NCBI GenBank assembly: GCA_021740995.1 | Contig: JAIOYR010000032.1 | Coordinates: 1-39,904 of the forward strand | DNA length: 39,904 bases | Reading direction: 5' to 3' | Source of the DNA: Taibaiella sp. | Lineage (GTDB): Bacteria; Bacteroidota; Bacteroidia; Chitinophagales; Chitinophagaceae | In this document: positions 1 through 6,254 of the stretch, in pieces | Numbering within the stretch: position 1 is the stretch's first letter | Layout of the letters: every line of letters begins with the position of its first letter | Position numbers and translations under genes: made by a program | Notes under the pieces: generated by a model | The model's database searches: none | The model's input: the letters and a program-made list of their open reading frames with translations, nothing else | Told to the model about the DNA's origin: nothing

Positions 1-764
1 ATATCTTTAGGTCTATGCGATGCTCTAAATCGCATGCTCTCAATAAAATAATCTTTTAGGGGACAAGTATCCTCAACTAAAAAACTCTCATCGCCACTTT
101 TATATTTTGCATTTATTTCATCCGGACTATTTCCAAAAGGAAATTTTTGATAGTAAAGAAAATATCCAATAACTCCCAAACTGAAAAAATCGGTTTTGTA
201 TGAAATCATGTCTTTTAATCCTTGATACTGTTCAGGAGCTTGCCATCGCCAACTGCCAGGTTGAAATCCAGTAACAGTTAAGGTATCAGCAGCTAAGTCC
301 CTAGCTATCCCAAAGTCAATTATAACGGCTTTGCCATCCGGTTTGATAATAATGTTCTCCGGCTTTAAATCTCTGTGGACCAACTTACTTTCCCAAATTG
401 GTTGTAATGTTTCAAATAAATTCAGAAGCAGATCAGCAATTAACAGATAGTCACCTGAATATTTTGCAAGAATATCGATAAGAGTATTGCCCTCTATATA
501 TTGTTCAAAGCATACGATTTCCCCTTTATAGTCAACAGTTTCATATATTTTGGGAATACCTTCTAGATGTTTGAATTTCTCGTATATCTCCATTTCCCTA
601 TCAAATCTAGCATCCTTACCACCATCAAATAGTTTCAAAACTTGTCGACTTCCTTCCCTTTCTACAAAATAGACTGTCTTTTGTCCACCTTTCTTTTCAG
701 GAGCGAAAAAACCAGTTATTCGAAAGGCATCAAGAAAATCTTGGTTCATACCCATTATTGCCAT
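1..764 (-). CDS. Ser/Thr protein kinase, Hanks type (partial, C-terminus outside window)
   Basis: Reading the minus strand from an ATG at 764 gives about 254 residues that run off the left edge. A protein kinase catalytic core is clear: the ATP-binding Lys in QVLKLF (residue 44), the catalytic loop HRDLKPEN (130-137), the metal-binding DFG followed by IAR (150-154), and an APEQY motif of the activation segment. It should phosphorylate Ser/Thr of protein substrates in the cytoplasm; the substrate is unknown. The glycine loop is poorly recognisable. Alternative ATGs at 755 and 749 are in frame and no ribosome-binding site decides between them. What follows the kinase domain (membrane anchor, sensor) cannot be seen. 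Base composition is more AT-rich than the housekeeping genes further right, which suits an accessory gene. Confidence 0.88.
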   Translation of the reverse strand, partial: MAIMGMNQDFLDAFRITGFFAPEKKGGQKTVYFVEREGSRQVLKLFDGGKDARFDREMEIYEKFKHLEGIPKIYETVDYKGEIVCFEQYIEGNTLIDILAKYSGDYLLIADLLLNLFETLQPIWESKLVHRDLKPENIIIKPDGKAVIIDFGIARDLAADTLTVTGFQPGSWRWQAPEQYQGLKDMISYKTDFFSLGVIGYFLYYQKFPFGNSPDEINAKYKSGDESFLVEDTCPLKDYFIESMRFRASHRPKD

Positions 765-920
765 AACTACTATAATTATTAAGAGTAATGAACTAACTTT
801 TATATATAAATTCCAACAAAATATATTAATTTACAAATTTACATTTTATATGTGAAGTATTAAAGAATATTTTCGCAGTTAACGTACATTGTAAGTGGAT
901 AAAGTCTCTAAAAAAATATA

Positions 921-1349
921 TTAATTATCCACCAATACCCATTTTCCATCGTGTTTTTCAACTTGAGAATAAAATCTCATTCTATAAAATTCACCTTTTT
1001 TCGTCATTGCATTTGAATAGGGGCTGGTTTTCACTTGAAGATCAGAAATTACATTATTATTCGATAAAGTTATATCCCCCCCATCCTTTAAGCATACAAC
1101 TTTAATAATACATTCAGTTCTCCATTTTTCTATACCAGTTTCCGTTAAAGACCCTCTTGCATCTGTAACACTAAGATCGACGTATTTGAAATAGCCATTA
1201 GAGAATTCGGGAACTCTTTTTTTTAAGTCCTCTTTTAAAAAGGTCACAAATGAGGGTTCTGATTTTGATGATGATTCCGATGTGCTGCTACATGAAAAAA
1301 AGAATATGGATATTAACAAAACAACCGTATATAATGAATATCTTTTCAT
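921..1349 (-). CDS. small putative lipoprotein, function unknown
   Basis: A 142-residue protein starting MKRYSLYTVV. A hydrophobic stretch (about 6-18) is followed by FFSC with Cys20, a permissive lipoprotein signal-peptidase II site, and then by a Ser-rich linker, so the mature protein is probably lipid-anchored in the envelope. The remaining ~115 residues are a small soluble domain ending in a strand-like segment (FYSQVEKHDGKWVLVDN), similar in style to small NTF2-like or DUF4878-like lipoprotein domains, but I do not recognise a family. An upstream in-frame ATG at 1472 would add 41 residues with no signal character, so the start at 1349 is preferred. It is AT-rich and stands alone between the kinase and the tRNA cluster. 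Confidence 0.72.
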   Translation of the reverse strand: MKRYSLYTVVLLISIFFFSCSSTSESSSKSEPSFVTFLKEDLKKRVPEFSNGYFKYVDLSVTDARGSLTETGIEKWRTECIIKVVCLKDGGDITLSNNNVISDLQVKTSPYSNAMTKKGEFYRMRFYSQVEKHDGKWVLVDN

Positions 1350-1413
1350 GTTTTTTTGATTTAATGAGCAGTAAAAATACAAATTATTTCTATTTTTTAA
1401 AACATCAATTACT

Positions 1414-1545
1414 ACATTACTACGAATCGCTAGAAGTACTGATATTAATGGTGTAGTAGTCGTAGTAAGCACTGATATTAATTGTTACTACAACTTACTA
1501 TCTATATTCAATACTGATTTCGGGCTCATTTGTAGTATGTAGTAA
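1414..1545. repeat. GTAGTA/TACTAC-rich spacer with paired 12-bp direct repeats
   Basis: Just upstream of the lipoprotein gene the triplets TAC/GTA recur in both orientations. The 12-mer ACTGATATTAAT occurs at 1438-1449 and again at 1471-1482, 33 bp apart (about three helical turns), with a partial third copy near 1511. Spacing on one face of the helix would suit a regulator binding site, but slippage-derived low-complexity DNA is equally possible. Confidence 0.45.
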
Positions 1546-1547
1546 CT

Positions 1548-1578
1548 GTAATAAAGTACTTTTTTGTACTTTTATTAC
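1548..1578. terminator. hairpin, possible terminator
   Basis: The arms GTAATAAAGTAC (1548-1559) and GTACTTTTATTAC (1566-1578) pair with a single bulge around a T6 loop. The stem is AT-rich. It lies between the lipoprotein gene and the strong terminator behind the tRNA-like element, and could be a back-up terminator or a structured leader. Confidence 0.35.
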
Positions 1579-1620
1579 GATTGAGGAATTTAAGCCTGTT
1601 TAAACCATGTTTAAACCGAA

Positions 1621-1659
1621 CAAAAAAAGCAAAGGATTTCAACTTTCGCTGAAACCCTT
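1621..1659 (-). terminator. strong intrinsic terminator behind the tRNA-like element
   Basis: On the minus strand a 12-bp stem (1648-1659 with 1632-1643, including two G-U pairs) closes a GAAA tetraloop and is followed by a T7 run (complement of 1622-1628). It ends transcription from the tRNA-Ala / GIY-YIG / tRNA-like cluster and shows that this cluster is built as a transcribed unit. Confidence 0.82.
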
Positions 1660-1672
1660 GATTTTACTGATG

Positions 1673-1757
1673 TGGAGAATACCGGAGTCGAAGCGGTTAC
1701 CTTTTCCCCGAAAGCATTCGGGGCATGCAAGCGCTCTACCAGACGAGCTAATTCCCG
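1673..1757 (-). pseudogene. broken tRNA-Ala-like element with hairpin replacing part of the anticodon arm
   Basis: This 85-base element is a near copy of the tRNA-Ala at 2070-2142. Its 3' half (1672-1705) matches 2069-2102 with one mismatch in 34, and its 5' half (1724-1756) matches 2109-2141 with two in 33. Between the halves, the six bases GCATGC of the true gene (2103-2108) are replaced by the perfect 18-base palindrome CCCCGAAAGCATTCGGGG (1706-1723). The anticodon GGC and the 3' side of the anticodon stem are lost. The first base is changed (G1 to C, breaking pair 1-72) and G53 is changed to C, breaking the invariant 53-61 pair. The D arm, T loop and G3-U70 pair survive. It begins 10 bases after the GIY-YIG stop codon and has its own terminator. 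It cannot decode alanine; it may be a decayed gene, an insertion scar or a tRNA-like 3' element of the nuclease mRNA. Confidence 0.75.
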
Positions 1758-1767
1758 ATGCTCACTT

Positions 1768-2025
1768 TTAATCATTTGATGCGGAACTTATTAGCCATTC
1801 AAGGTATTTCCTGCTTTTCTTTTTTTTGATTTCTAATTCTCGTTTGCGTGCGGCGTCCCTTGTGGCATGCATTTCCGAATAATTCAGAAGCCAGTCATTG
1901 GCTTTCGAAGTAAATTCAGAGATACCGTCATTGTGTTGACTTAGTCGAACGCCGACATCTTCAGTATATCCGACATAATACCTGTCAAGTTTGGCGGAGT
2001 AGACTATGTAAACGTAAAATCCCAT
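1768..2025 (-). CDS. mini GIY-YIG nuclease-family protein
   Basis: An 85-residue protein consisting only of a GIY-YIG domain: the strand pair FYVYIVYSAKLDRYYVGYT carries the (G/Y)YI and YVGYT motifs, followed by the helix with Arg27 (VRLSQHN). A Glu in the later helix region (RKRELEIKKKKSRKYLEWLI) is the probable metal ligand, and the C-terminus is Lys-rich and nucleic-acid binding in character. Family knowledge: stand-alone proteins of this size (UPF0213-like) are metal-dependent nucleases of largely unknown target, and in Bacteroidota they often sit beside tRNA genes. Here the gene lies between a functional tRNA-Ala, whose terminator ends 13 bases upstream, and a broken tRNA-Ala copy 10 bases downstream. 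No separate -7 box is seen in the short leader, so it may depend on read-through from the tRNA promoter. A link to mobility or tRNA cleavage is inference. Confidence 0.88.
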   Translation of the reverse strand: MGFYVYIVYSAKLDRYYVGYTEDVGVRLSQHNDGISEFTSKANDWLLNYSEMHATRDAARKRELEIKKKKSRKYLEWLISSASND

Positions 2026-2038
2026 TCTATATTAACGC

Positions 2039-2061
2039 AAAAAATCACCCGAAGGTGATTT
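2039..2061 (-). terminator. intrinsic terminator after tRNA-Ala
   Basis: Minus strand: stem AAATCACC/GGTGATTT (2054-2061 with 2042-2049) closed by a TTCG tetraloop and followed by a short T run. It lies 8 bases after the tRNA-Ala 3' end and before the GIY-YIG start codon. Confidence 0.78.
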
Positions 2062-2069
2062 AAAGCTTG

Positions 2070-2142
2070 TGGAGAATACCGGAGTCGAACCGGTTACCTT
2101 TTGCATGCCATGCAAACGCTCTACCAGATGAGCTAATTCCCC
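2070..2142 (-). tRNA. tRNA-Ala (anticodon GGC)
   Basis: A 73-base cloverleaf on the minus strand: acceptor GGGGAAT/ATTCTCC with the alanine identity pair G3-U70, D stem GCTC/GAGC, anticodon stem TTTGC/GCAAA with loop ATGGCAT (anticodon GGC), 5-base variable loop, T stem ACCGG/CCGGT with loop TTCGACT, and discriminator A73. The CCA end is not encoded (the gene is followed by CAA), so it must be added by the CCA enzyme. A -7 box lies at 2157-2164 and a terminator at 2039-2061. It reads GCC/GCU codons. Confidence 0.96.
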
Positions 2143-2156
2143 TGGTTGGAGGACTG

Positions 2157-2164
2157 CAAATATA
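2157..2164 (-). promoter_or_regulatory. -7 box of tRNA-Ala
   Basis: TATATTTG on the minus strand, ending 14 bases before the tRNA 5' end. It matches the Bacteroidota -7 consensus TAnnTTTG. No clear -33 TTG at 19-21 bases. Confidence 0.55.
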
Positions 2165-2212
2165 TGGCTTTGGCTGATTATTTTCGTAACTTTATAAAAA
2201 ATAAGCCACAGA

Positions 2213-2383
2213 ATGAAACAAGGTATATGGCAGCAGGTACTCACCTACTTTTACATACGTAAACGTGACCCTAATGATCCGAAAAATATGAGCATCAAGT
2301 TTATGCATGGCATGAACCGTATTTCGCTCTTTATGTTCCTTTTTGCTATTATAGTGATGATAGTTCGCCTTATCAGGCATTAA
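2213..2383 (+). CDS. DUF6728-like small membrane protein
   Basis: A 56-residue ORF, MKQGIWQQVL..., in the gap between the tRNA-Ala and the histidine kinase gene. It has an amphipathic N-terminus with the basic stretch YIRKRDPNDPKN (19-30), then MHGMNRIS and one strong membrane helix (about 37-54, LFMFLFAIIVMIVRLI). The pattern WQQ..Y.YIRKRDPN.PKN....MHG.NRIS matches what I recall of the Bacteroidota mini-protein family DUF6728, whose function is unknown. It is predicted to be a single-pass inner-membrane protein with N-in topology (basic residues precede the helix). It is divergent from the tRNA and convergent with the kinase gene, only 9 bases from the latter's stop. The family assignment is from memory; the ORF itself is convincing by composition. 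Confidence 0.72.
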   Translation: MKQGIWQQVLTYFYIRKRDPNDPKNMSIKFMHGMNRISLFMFLFAIIVMIVRLIRH

Positions 2384-2392
2384 GCTGTCATT

Positions 2393-3364
2393 CTAGACTG
2401 TAACCGGCAATTGTATTTCAAATACAGAGCCTGTAGGGCTGTTGTCCCTGATGCTTATCCGCCCTCTGTGCTGGGCTATTATTTTATTGCTCAGGTATAG
2501 TCCCAGTCCGGTTCCCTTTGTTTTGCGGCTTTCCTCGTTGCCTATACGGTAAAACTTATCAAATATTTTTTGTTTTTCACTATCCGGTATGCCGGGTCCT
2601 TCATCAGCTATTCGCAGCATTGCTGTGTTTTGTTTTACAGTCAGGCTTATGGTAATAGGCTTGTCTTCGGGGGTATATTTTACTGCATTCTCTACCAGAT
2701 TGTTTACTGCTATGCGCAGCATGGGGGCGTCGCCCAGTGCCTTGCAGCCGGTTGCCACTTCTTCTTCGAACCGGCGTGAGTATCGTGCGGCAAAATCAGC
2801 TATAATTTCCTCTGTCATGGCAGAAAGACTAAAGGGCTCCATAGCAGGTTTGTATTGCCCACCCTCTATCTGCGAGGTAAAGAGCATATTGTTGCAGAGA
2901 TCATTGAGCCTGTCTGATTCCTTGATACAGCGGTCTATCAGCAGTTTTCTTTTTTCTTCATCCAGCCGGTGTTTTTCCAGTGTTTGCAGGTTAAGCTTTA
3001 TGGCTGCTATCGGCGATTTCAGCTCATGGGTTACTGCAAGCATAAAGTTGTTCTGCTGCCGCGATAGCATCATGCGCCGGCTGAAAGAGCCATAAACTAC
3101 TGCTGCACCTATCAGTATCACTATAAGAAAGGTAGCACCCTCTGCCACATACTGTGTAGTGCGGCTATCCAGCTCTTTTTTCAGCATAGTCATCTCGTGG
3201 CGGTATATGTTGGGTAGTCTTATGCTGTCTACCTGATTGCGGAGTGTTACCACTTCCTGAGCATATATGCGGCCGCTCTGCTTCTGCAGGTTCATCTCCC
3301 AAAACACCAATGCAGCTATGATGTATACGAGTATAAGAATGTAAATAGAGGTAAATACACGCAT
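2393..3364 (-). CDS. membrane sensor histidine kinase (orphan)
   Basis: A 323-residue two-component sensor. Order: membrane helix 1 (about 5-23), a periplasmic segment of ~50 residues with coiled-coil character (30-72), membrane helix 2 (about 76-94), a HisKA domain with the phospho-acceptor His113 in the H-box FMLAVTHELKSPIAAIK, then a HATPase domain with N-box NNLVENAVKYTP (221-232), G1 DEGPGIP (254-260), F-box FDKFYRI (268-274) and G2 GTGLGLYL (284-291). All ATP-binding and phosphotransfer motifs are intact. There is no HAMP domain between helix 2 and HisKA, and no response regulator gene adjoins it on either side, so it is an orphan and its partner is encoded elsewhere. The signal sensed by the short periplasmic loop is unknown. 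Stands alone on the minus strand. Confidence 0.95.
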   Translation of the reverse strand: MRVFTSIYILILVYIIAALVFWEMNLQKQSGRIYAQEVVTLRNQVDSIRLPNIYRHEMTMLKKELDSRTTQYVAEGATFLIVILIGAAVVYGSFSRRMMLSRQQNNFMLAVTHELKSPIAAIKLNLQTLEKHRLDEEKRKLLIDRCIKESDRLNDLCNNMLFTSQIEGGQYKPAMEPFSLSAMTEEIIADFAARYSRRFEEEVATGCKALGDAPMLRIAVNNLVENAVKYTPEDKPITISLTVKQNTAMLRIADEGPGIPDSEKQKIFDKFYRIGNEESRKTKGTGLGLYLSNKIIAQHRGRISIRDNSPTGSVFEIQLPVTV

Positions 3365-3395
3365 GAGATAATCTTAAGTGAAAAGTTATTGAGTA

Positions 3396-4133
3396 CTACA
3401 TGTGATGAATCAATGCCCGCTTGTATAACTGTATGGTGTTTTCAAGCCCATAGTAGAGCGCATCTGCTATAAGCGCATGACCTATAGACACCTCGAGCAG
3501 GCCCGGCACTGACTGTGCAAAGAAGCCCAGGTTATCTCTGTCCAGATCATGCCCGGCATTTATGCCCAGCCCATAACTCATAGCGGTGCGTGCTGCCTGC
3601 ACATATGCAGCAATTGCCGCCTGCCGGTCTTTGCGATAGTTCACCGCATAGCTTTCGGTGTAGAGTTCTATTCTGTCGGCACCCACATCGGCAGCACCGG
3701 CAATAATACTTTCTACAGGGTCTGTAAATACCGACACCCTGATACCTGCTTTCTTAAACACCTCTATTATGCCGGTAAGGTATTGTTTTTCCTTTATGGT
3801 ATCCCAGCCGTGATTAGATGTGATTTGGCTCAGGCTATCGGGCACCAATGTTACCTGTGCCGGCTTTACGTCCAGCACCAGCGCTACAAACTTATCTTCC
3901 TGCGGATTTCCTTCTATGTTAAACTCAGTAGTAATCACCTTTGCTATCTGCCGCACATCGTCGTAGCGTATGTGTCGCTCATCGGGGCGTGGATGCACCG
4001 TGATGCCATCGGCTCCAAAATGCTGACAGTCTATAGCAGCCTTCAGCACATCAGGATTGTTGCCACCGCGGCTGTTGCGCAGCGTGGCGATCTTATTTAT
4101 GTTTACAGAAAGTTTGGCTTGTATGTTTACCAT
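3396..4133 (-). CDS. pdxJ: pyridoxine 5'-phosphate synthase
   Basis: PdxJ condenses 3-amino-2-oxopropyl phosphate with 1-deoxyxylulose 5-phosphate to pyridoxine 5'-phosphate, the last ring-forming step of the DXP-dependent vitamin B6 route, in the cytoplasm. The 245-residue length fits the family (about 240). Signature segments: [18 protein letters not shown] near the N-terminus, [16 protein letters not shown], the catalytic Glu region [14 protein letters not shown]...SNHGWD (the Bacteroidota form), and GINAGHDL with the catalytic His. An in-frame ATG at 4220 would add 29 residues that are hydrophobic and foreign to the family. The start at 4133 is supported by the -7 box TACTTTTG at 4139-4146, only five bases before the ATG, which would place transcription start at or next to the start codon. 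DXP is also the substrate of Dxr, encoded at 22671-23840. Confidence 0.96.
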   Translation of the reverse strand: MVNIQAKLSVNINKIATLRNSRGGNNPDVLKAAIDCQHFGADGITVHPRPDERHIRYDDVRQIAKVITTEFNIEGNPQEDKFVALVLDVKPAQVTLVPDSLSQITSNHGWDTIKEKQYLTGIIEVFKKAGIRVSVFTDPVESIIAGAADVGADRIELYTESYAVNYRKDRQAAIAAYVQAARTAMSYGLGINAGHDLDRDNLGFFAQSVPGLLEVSIGHALIADALYYGLENTIQLYKRALIHHM

Positions 4134-4396
4134 TGCTGCAAAAGTAAGCAGCAATTTGAATACATGGGATATAAACAGTCTAAACGTACCACGTAAAACC
4201 ATATAGGCTTTCAACATCATGGGTACGAAAGACGCAATTGAGGGTAAATAATCGGTTCACCACAAAGGTCACAAGGGGCACTAAGCTGGTCGAGTATAGT
4301 TTGCGAAAGATGTATTGGAAAGGGCACAAAGCTCAAAAAAAATAGAAACAATGATGCTTTTTTGAAAATGCATGTTTGTATCCTGTTTCTCATAAC
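4134..4396. other. intergenic spacer with degenerate CACAAAG-type repeat
   Basis: No gene here. Around 4257-4336 the motif ACCACAAAGG, TCACAAGGGG, GCACTAAG and GGGCACAAAGCTC recurs in loose form. Comparable CACAAAGGCAC-like degenerate repeats are scattered between genes in many Bacteroidota genomes. Nothing else is recognisable. Confidence 0.4.
4139..4146 (-). promoter_or_regulatory. -7 box immediately before pdxJ
   Basis: TACTTTTG on the minus strand ends five bases before the ATG at 4133. It decides the start of pdxJ against the upstream ATG and predicts a leaderless or nearly leaderless mRNA. No convincing -33 element. Confidence 0.5.
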
Positions 4397-4984
4397 TTAT
4401 AAAACCGCCCCATCGTATATTTCTGTCAGCGTGAGTAAAGCACCAATGGCGGGCAGAGGCACTTCATCATGCATCTCCTTGTAGGTGGTAAGTTCCCATT
4501 TACCTGCAGTATTAATACTCCATGCTTCCACGGCTGTTTTTTCAGTATCTATCAGTATGTATACTTTTAGTGAGGGTATGTCTCTGTATAAGTTGAACTT
4601 ATCTCCCCGGTCATAATTTTTTGTAGCGGCAGATAAGACCTCGAAAATGATCGTAGGGTTAAGTACATTGAAATTATCATCGTTAAGTGTTTCTGTATCG
4701 CCGCATACAACAGAAACATCAGGGTATGTGAAAAGGGTATTGCTGAGTATATGAATGCGGGTATCGCTATTGTAAGGTTTGCAGGGTTTGCCTTTTAGTT
4801 TGTTCCATAAGTTGGCGTACACATTGCCACATACACGGTTGTGCGGCAACCTTGCGCCGGACATAGCAAAGATCTCTCCTTTGTAATATTCATGTTTTTC
4901 TGAAGCGGCGTTTTCCAGCTCCAGATATTCTTCTACTGAATACTTTTGTTTTCCGTAAGCTATTGCAGGTTGGCGTACTTCCAT
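4397..4984 (-). CDS. Uma2-family (DUF820) PD-(D/E)XK nuclease-fold protein
   Basis: A 195-residue protein of the Uma2 family. Visible features are the N-terminal [29 protein letters not shown], where Glu of the YKGE motif is the first predicted active-site acid, the HNRV segment, TYPDVSVVC (acidic residue of the central strand), and [34 protein letters not shown], which carries the E-x-L..T..YDRG.K..LY block typical of the family. The fold is that of restriction-like endonucleases. The biological role is unknown; these genes are abundant in cyanobacteria and in some Bacteroidota and have been proposed as mobile-element or toxin-like nucleases. It stands alone between pdxJ and phosphosulfolactate synthase, with the terminator at 5002-5041 separating it from its upstream neighbour. 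Family assignment is firm; nuclease activity is inference. Confidence 0.9.
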   Translation of the reverse strand: MEVRQPAIAYGKQKYSVEEYLELENAASEKHEYYKGEIFAMSGARLPHNRVCGNVYANLWNKLKGKPCKPYNSDTRIHILSNTLFTYPDVSVVCGDTETLNDDNFNVLNPTIIFEVLSAATKNYDRGDKFNLYRDIPSLKVYILIDTEKTAVEAWSINTAGKWELTTYKEMHDEVPLPAIGALLTLTEIYDGAVL

Positions 4985-5001
4985 AAAATAAAATTACTAA
5001 T

Positions 5002-5041
5002 AAAAAAGCACACCACATTTCTCTGATGGGTGTGCTTTTTT
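5002..5041 (-). terminator. intrinsic terminator after phosphosulfolactate synthase
   Basis: A 13-bp perfect stem (5002-5014 with 5029-5041, core GCACACC/GGTGTGC) whose A/T ends give a T6 run on the minus strand. It separates the synthase from the Uma2 gene downstream. Confidence 0.8.
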
Positions 5042-5068
5042 AGAAAAACTTATGTACTTGAAATTCTA

Positions 5069-5860
5069 TTACTCTATTGGTGGCAGTGCATTCACGCTGT
5101 CGTTGCCCAGATAGAGATGAAAGGTATCTCCTCTTAGCCCTATGCGCATCGATTCCAGCGGTATCATCTCGGCAGGTGCCAGATTGCCCAGGTTTACATT
5201 GGCACCCAGTAGCTCCAGAAAGTAAACCTGCTGTGCTTTCTGAGGTGCTTCCCAGATTATTTTTTCGTAGGGTATTTGTGTCAGTATCTCTTGTACCAAT
5301 CCCTCACGCACCTCGCCAGAGCCGCGGTAGATGCCCACATTACCTGCCTCGCGCGCTTCGGCTATTACATAGGTGGAGCCCGCTTCCAGCTCTGCTTTCA
5401 TCAGTTCTATCCACTTGTAGGGCGGCATAATATGAGCAGCATCTTTTGAGCCTACCTCAGAGAATACCGTTACCAGCTTTGACAACTTCTCTATGTATCC
5501 GCATTTTTCGATGTGAGGAATAGTGATAGAGCCGTCAGATACCTCCACATGACTCAGACCATAATCCTTTATTACATTGATATAGTCGTCTATCTGATTG
5601 CGGATAAGAAATGCCTCGAACAGTGTGCCGCCAAAATATACCGGTATGCCATGCTGCTGATAGATTTCTATTTTTTCACGAAGGTTCGCAGTTACCACAC
5701 TGGTTCCGAAACCCAGCTTCACTATGTCGACATAAGGTGCTGCCACAGATAGAAAATCTCTGGTACCCTCCAGTCCCATACCTTTGTCCATTACCATTGT
5801 AAGGCCAAAATTGCGAGGCTTAACTGTGCGCTGCGGAATATTTTTTAGTGTAAAATTCAT
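5069..5860 (-). CDS. phosphosulfolactate synthase (ComA family)
   Basis: A 263-residue TIM-barrel protein of the ComA family, which adds sulfite to phosphoenolpyruvate to give (2R)-phospho-3-sulfolactate. Family segments are VDIVKLGFGTS, PVYFGGTLFEAF, HVEVSDGSI, FSEVGSKD, VIAEAREAGNVGIY, IIWEAPQKAQQVYFLELLG and NLAPAEMIPLESMRIGLRGDTF. In methanogens the product leads to coenzyme M and in Bacillus to spore sulfolactate. Bacteroidota make no coenzyme M, so supply of sulfolactate or cysteate, for example for sulfonolipids (capnine, sulfobacin), is a reasonable but unproven role. An ATG at 5887 would add nine residues; MNFTLKNIP at 5860 fits the family start. The -7 box TATCTTTG at 5885-5892 overlaps the ATG at 5887 and so rules that longer form out. 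No phosphatase or dehydrogenase partner gene adjoins it. Confidence 0.9.
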   Translation of the reverse strand: MNFTLKNIPQRTVKPRNFGLTMVMDKGMGLEGTRDFLSVAAPYVDIVKLGFGTSVVTANLREKIEIYQQHGIPVYFGGTLFEAFLIRNQIDDYINVIKDYGLSHVEVSDGSITIPHIEKCGYIEKLSKLVTVFSEVGSKDAAHIMPPYKWIELMKAELEAGSTYVIAEAREAGNVGIYRGSGEVREGLVQEILTQIPYEKIIWEAPQKAQQVYFLELLGANVNLGNLAPAEMIPLESMRIGLRGDTFHLYLGNDSVNALPPIE

Positions 5861-5884
5861 GTATGTGTATGTTGAATAGTCGGG

Positions 5885-5892
5885 CAAAGATA
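5885..5892 (-). promoter_or_regulatory. -7 box of phosphosulfolactate synthase
   Basis: TATCTTTG on the minus strand, followed by CCCG. This is the common Bacteroidota form of TAnnTTTG. The leader to the ATG at 5860 would be about 20 bases. Confidence 0.55.
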
Positions 5893-5960
5893 ATTCATTC
5901 AGGCTTTTAACACTAATAATGCCTTTCCCGTTTGTATATTGCAGTCATAATATACCATAT

Positions 5961-6251
5961 ATGCGCAAAAATGTACCTATTGTTGGCTTTATTATAGGCT
6001 TGGTTTTACCTATTGTGGGCTTTGCCATAGTTTACTTTATGTGGTTCAAAGGTCGTGAATTGAGCTCTTTGCTGAACATGTTATCTCACGACCACAAAAC
6101 GGCATCAAAGGTACTCACACTCAGTTTGCTGATAAATCTGGTGCCCTTTCTCTATTTCAATACAAAGCGGCTTGACTTTGCAATGCGTGGTGTAGTAATA
6201 GCTACTATGCTTTATGCCGTTCTGGATGTGCTCATCATGTTTGTCTGGTAA
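5961..6251 (+). CDS. small three-helix membrane protein upstream of lpxB
   Basis: A 96-residue hydrophobic protein, MRKNVPIVGF..., with predicted membrane helices at about 6-27, 48-63 and 72-95. The first is followed by FKGRELSSLLNMLSHDHKTASKV, a positively charged loop likely to face the cytoplasm. I do not recognise a named family; small proteins of this type occur in front of lpxB in related bacteria. Only three bases separate its stop from the lpxB ATG, so the two are almost certainly cotranscribed and may be translationally coupled. An ATG at 5919 would add 14 residues lacking family character; 5961 is preferred. A role in the envelope or lipid A pathway is suggested only by position. 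Confidence 0.75.
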   Translation: MRKNVPIVGFIIGLVLPIVGFAIVYFMWFKGRELSSLLNMLSHDHKTASKVLTLSLLINLVPFLYFNTKRLDFAMRGVVIATMLYAVLDVLIMFVW

Positions 6252-6254
6252 TAC

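Noticed and set aside
1673-1757. The tRNA-like element as a functional tRNA with anticodon GCT inside the palindrome
   Set aside because: The palindrome can be drawn as a stem with a 7-base loop showing GCT, but it would leave about nine unpaired bases after the D stem, and pairs 1-72 and 53-61 are broken; the body is that of tRNA-Ala (G3-U70), not tRNA-Ser with its long variable arm.
2032-2244. Open frame across the tRNA-Ala on the minus strand, ending in a GSTPVFSTSFKSP-like peptide
   Set aside because: It is the tRNA sequence and its terminator read as protein, a common spurious call; the cloverleaf explains every base.
4133-4220. N-terminal extension of pdxJ from ATG 4220
   Set aside because: The extra 29 residues are hydrophobic and absent from the family, and a -7 box lies directly before ATG 4133.
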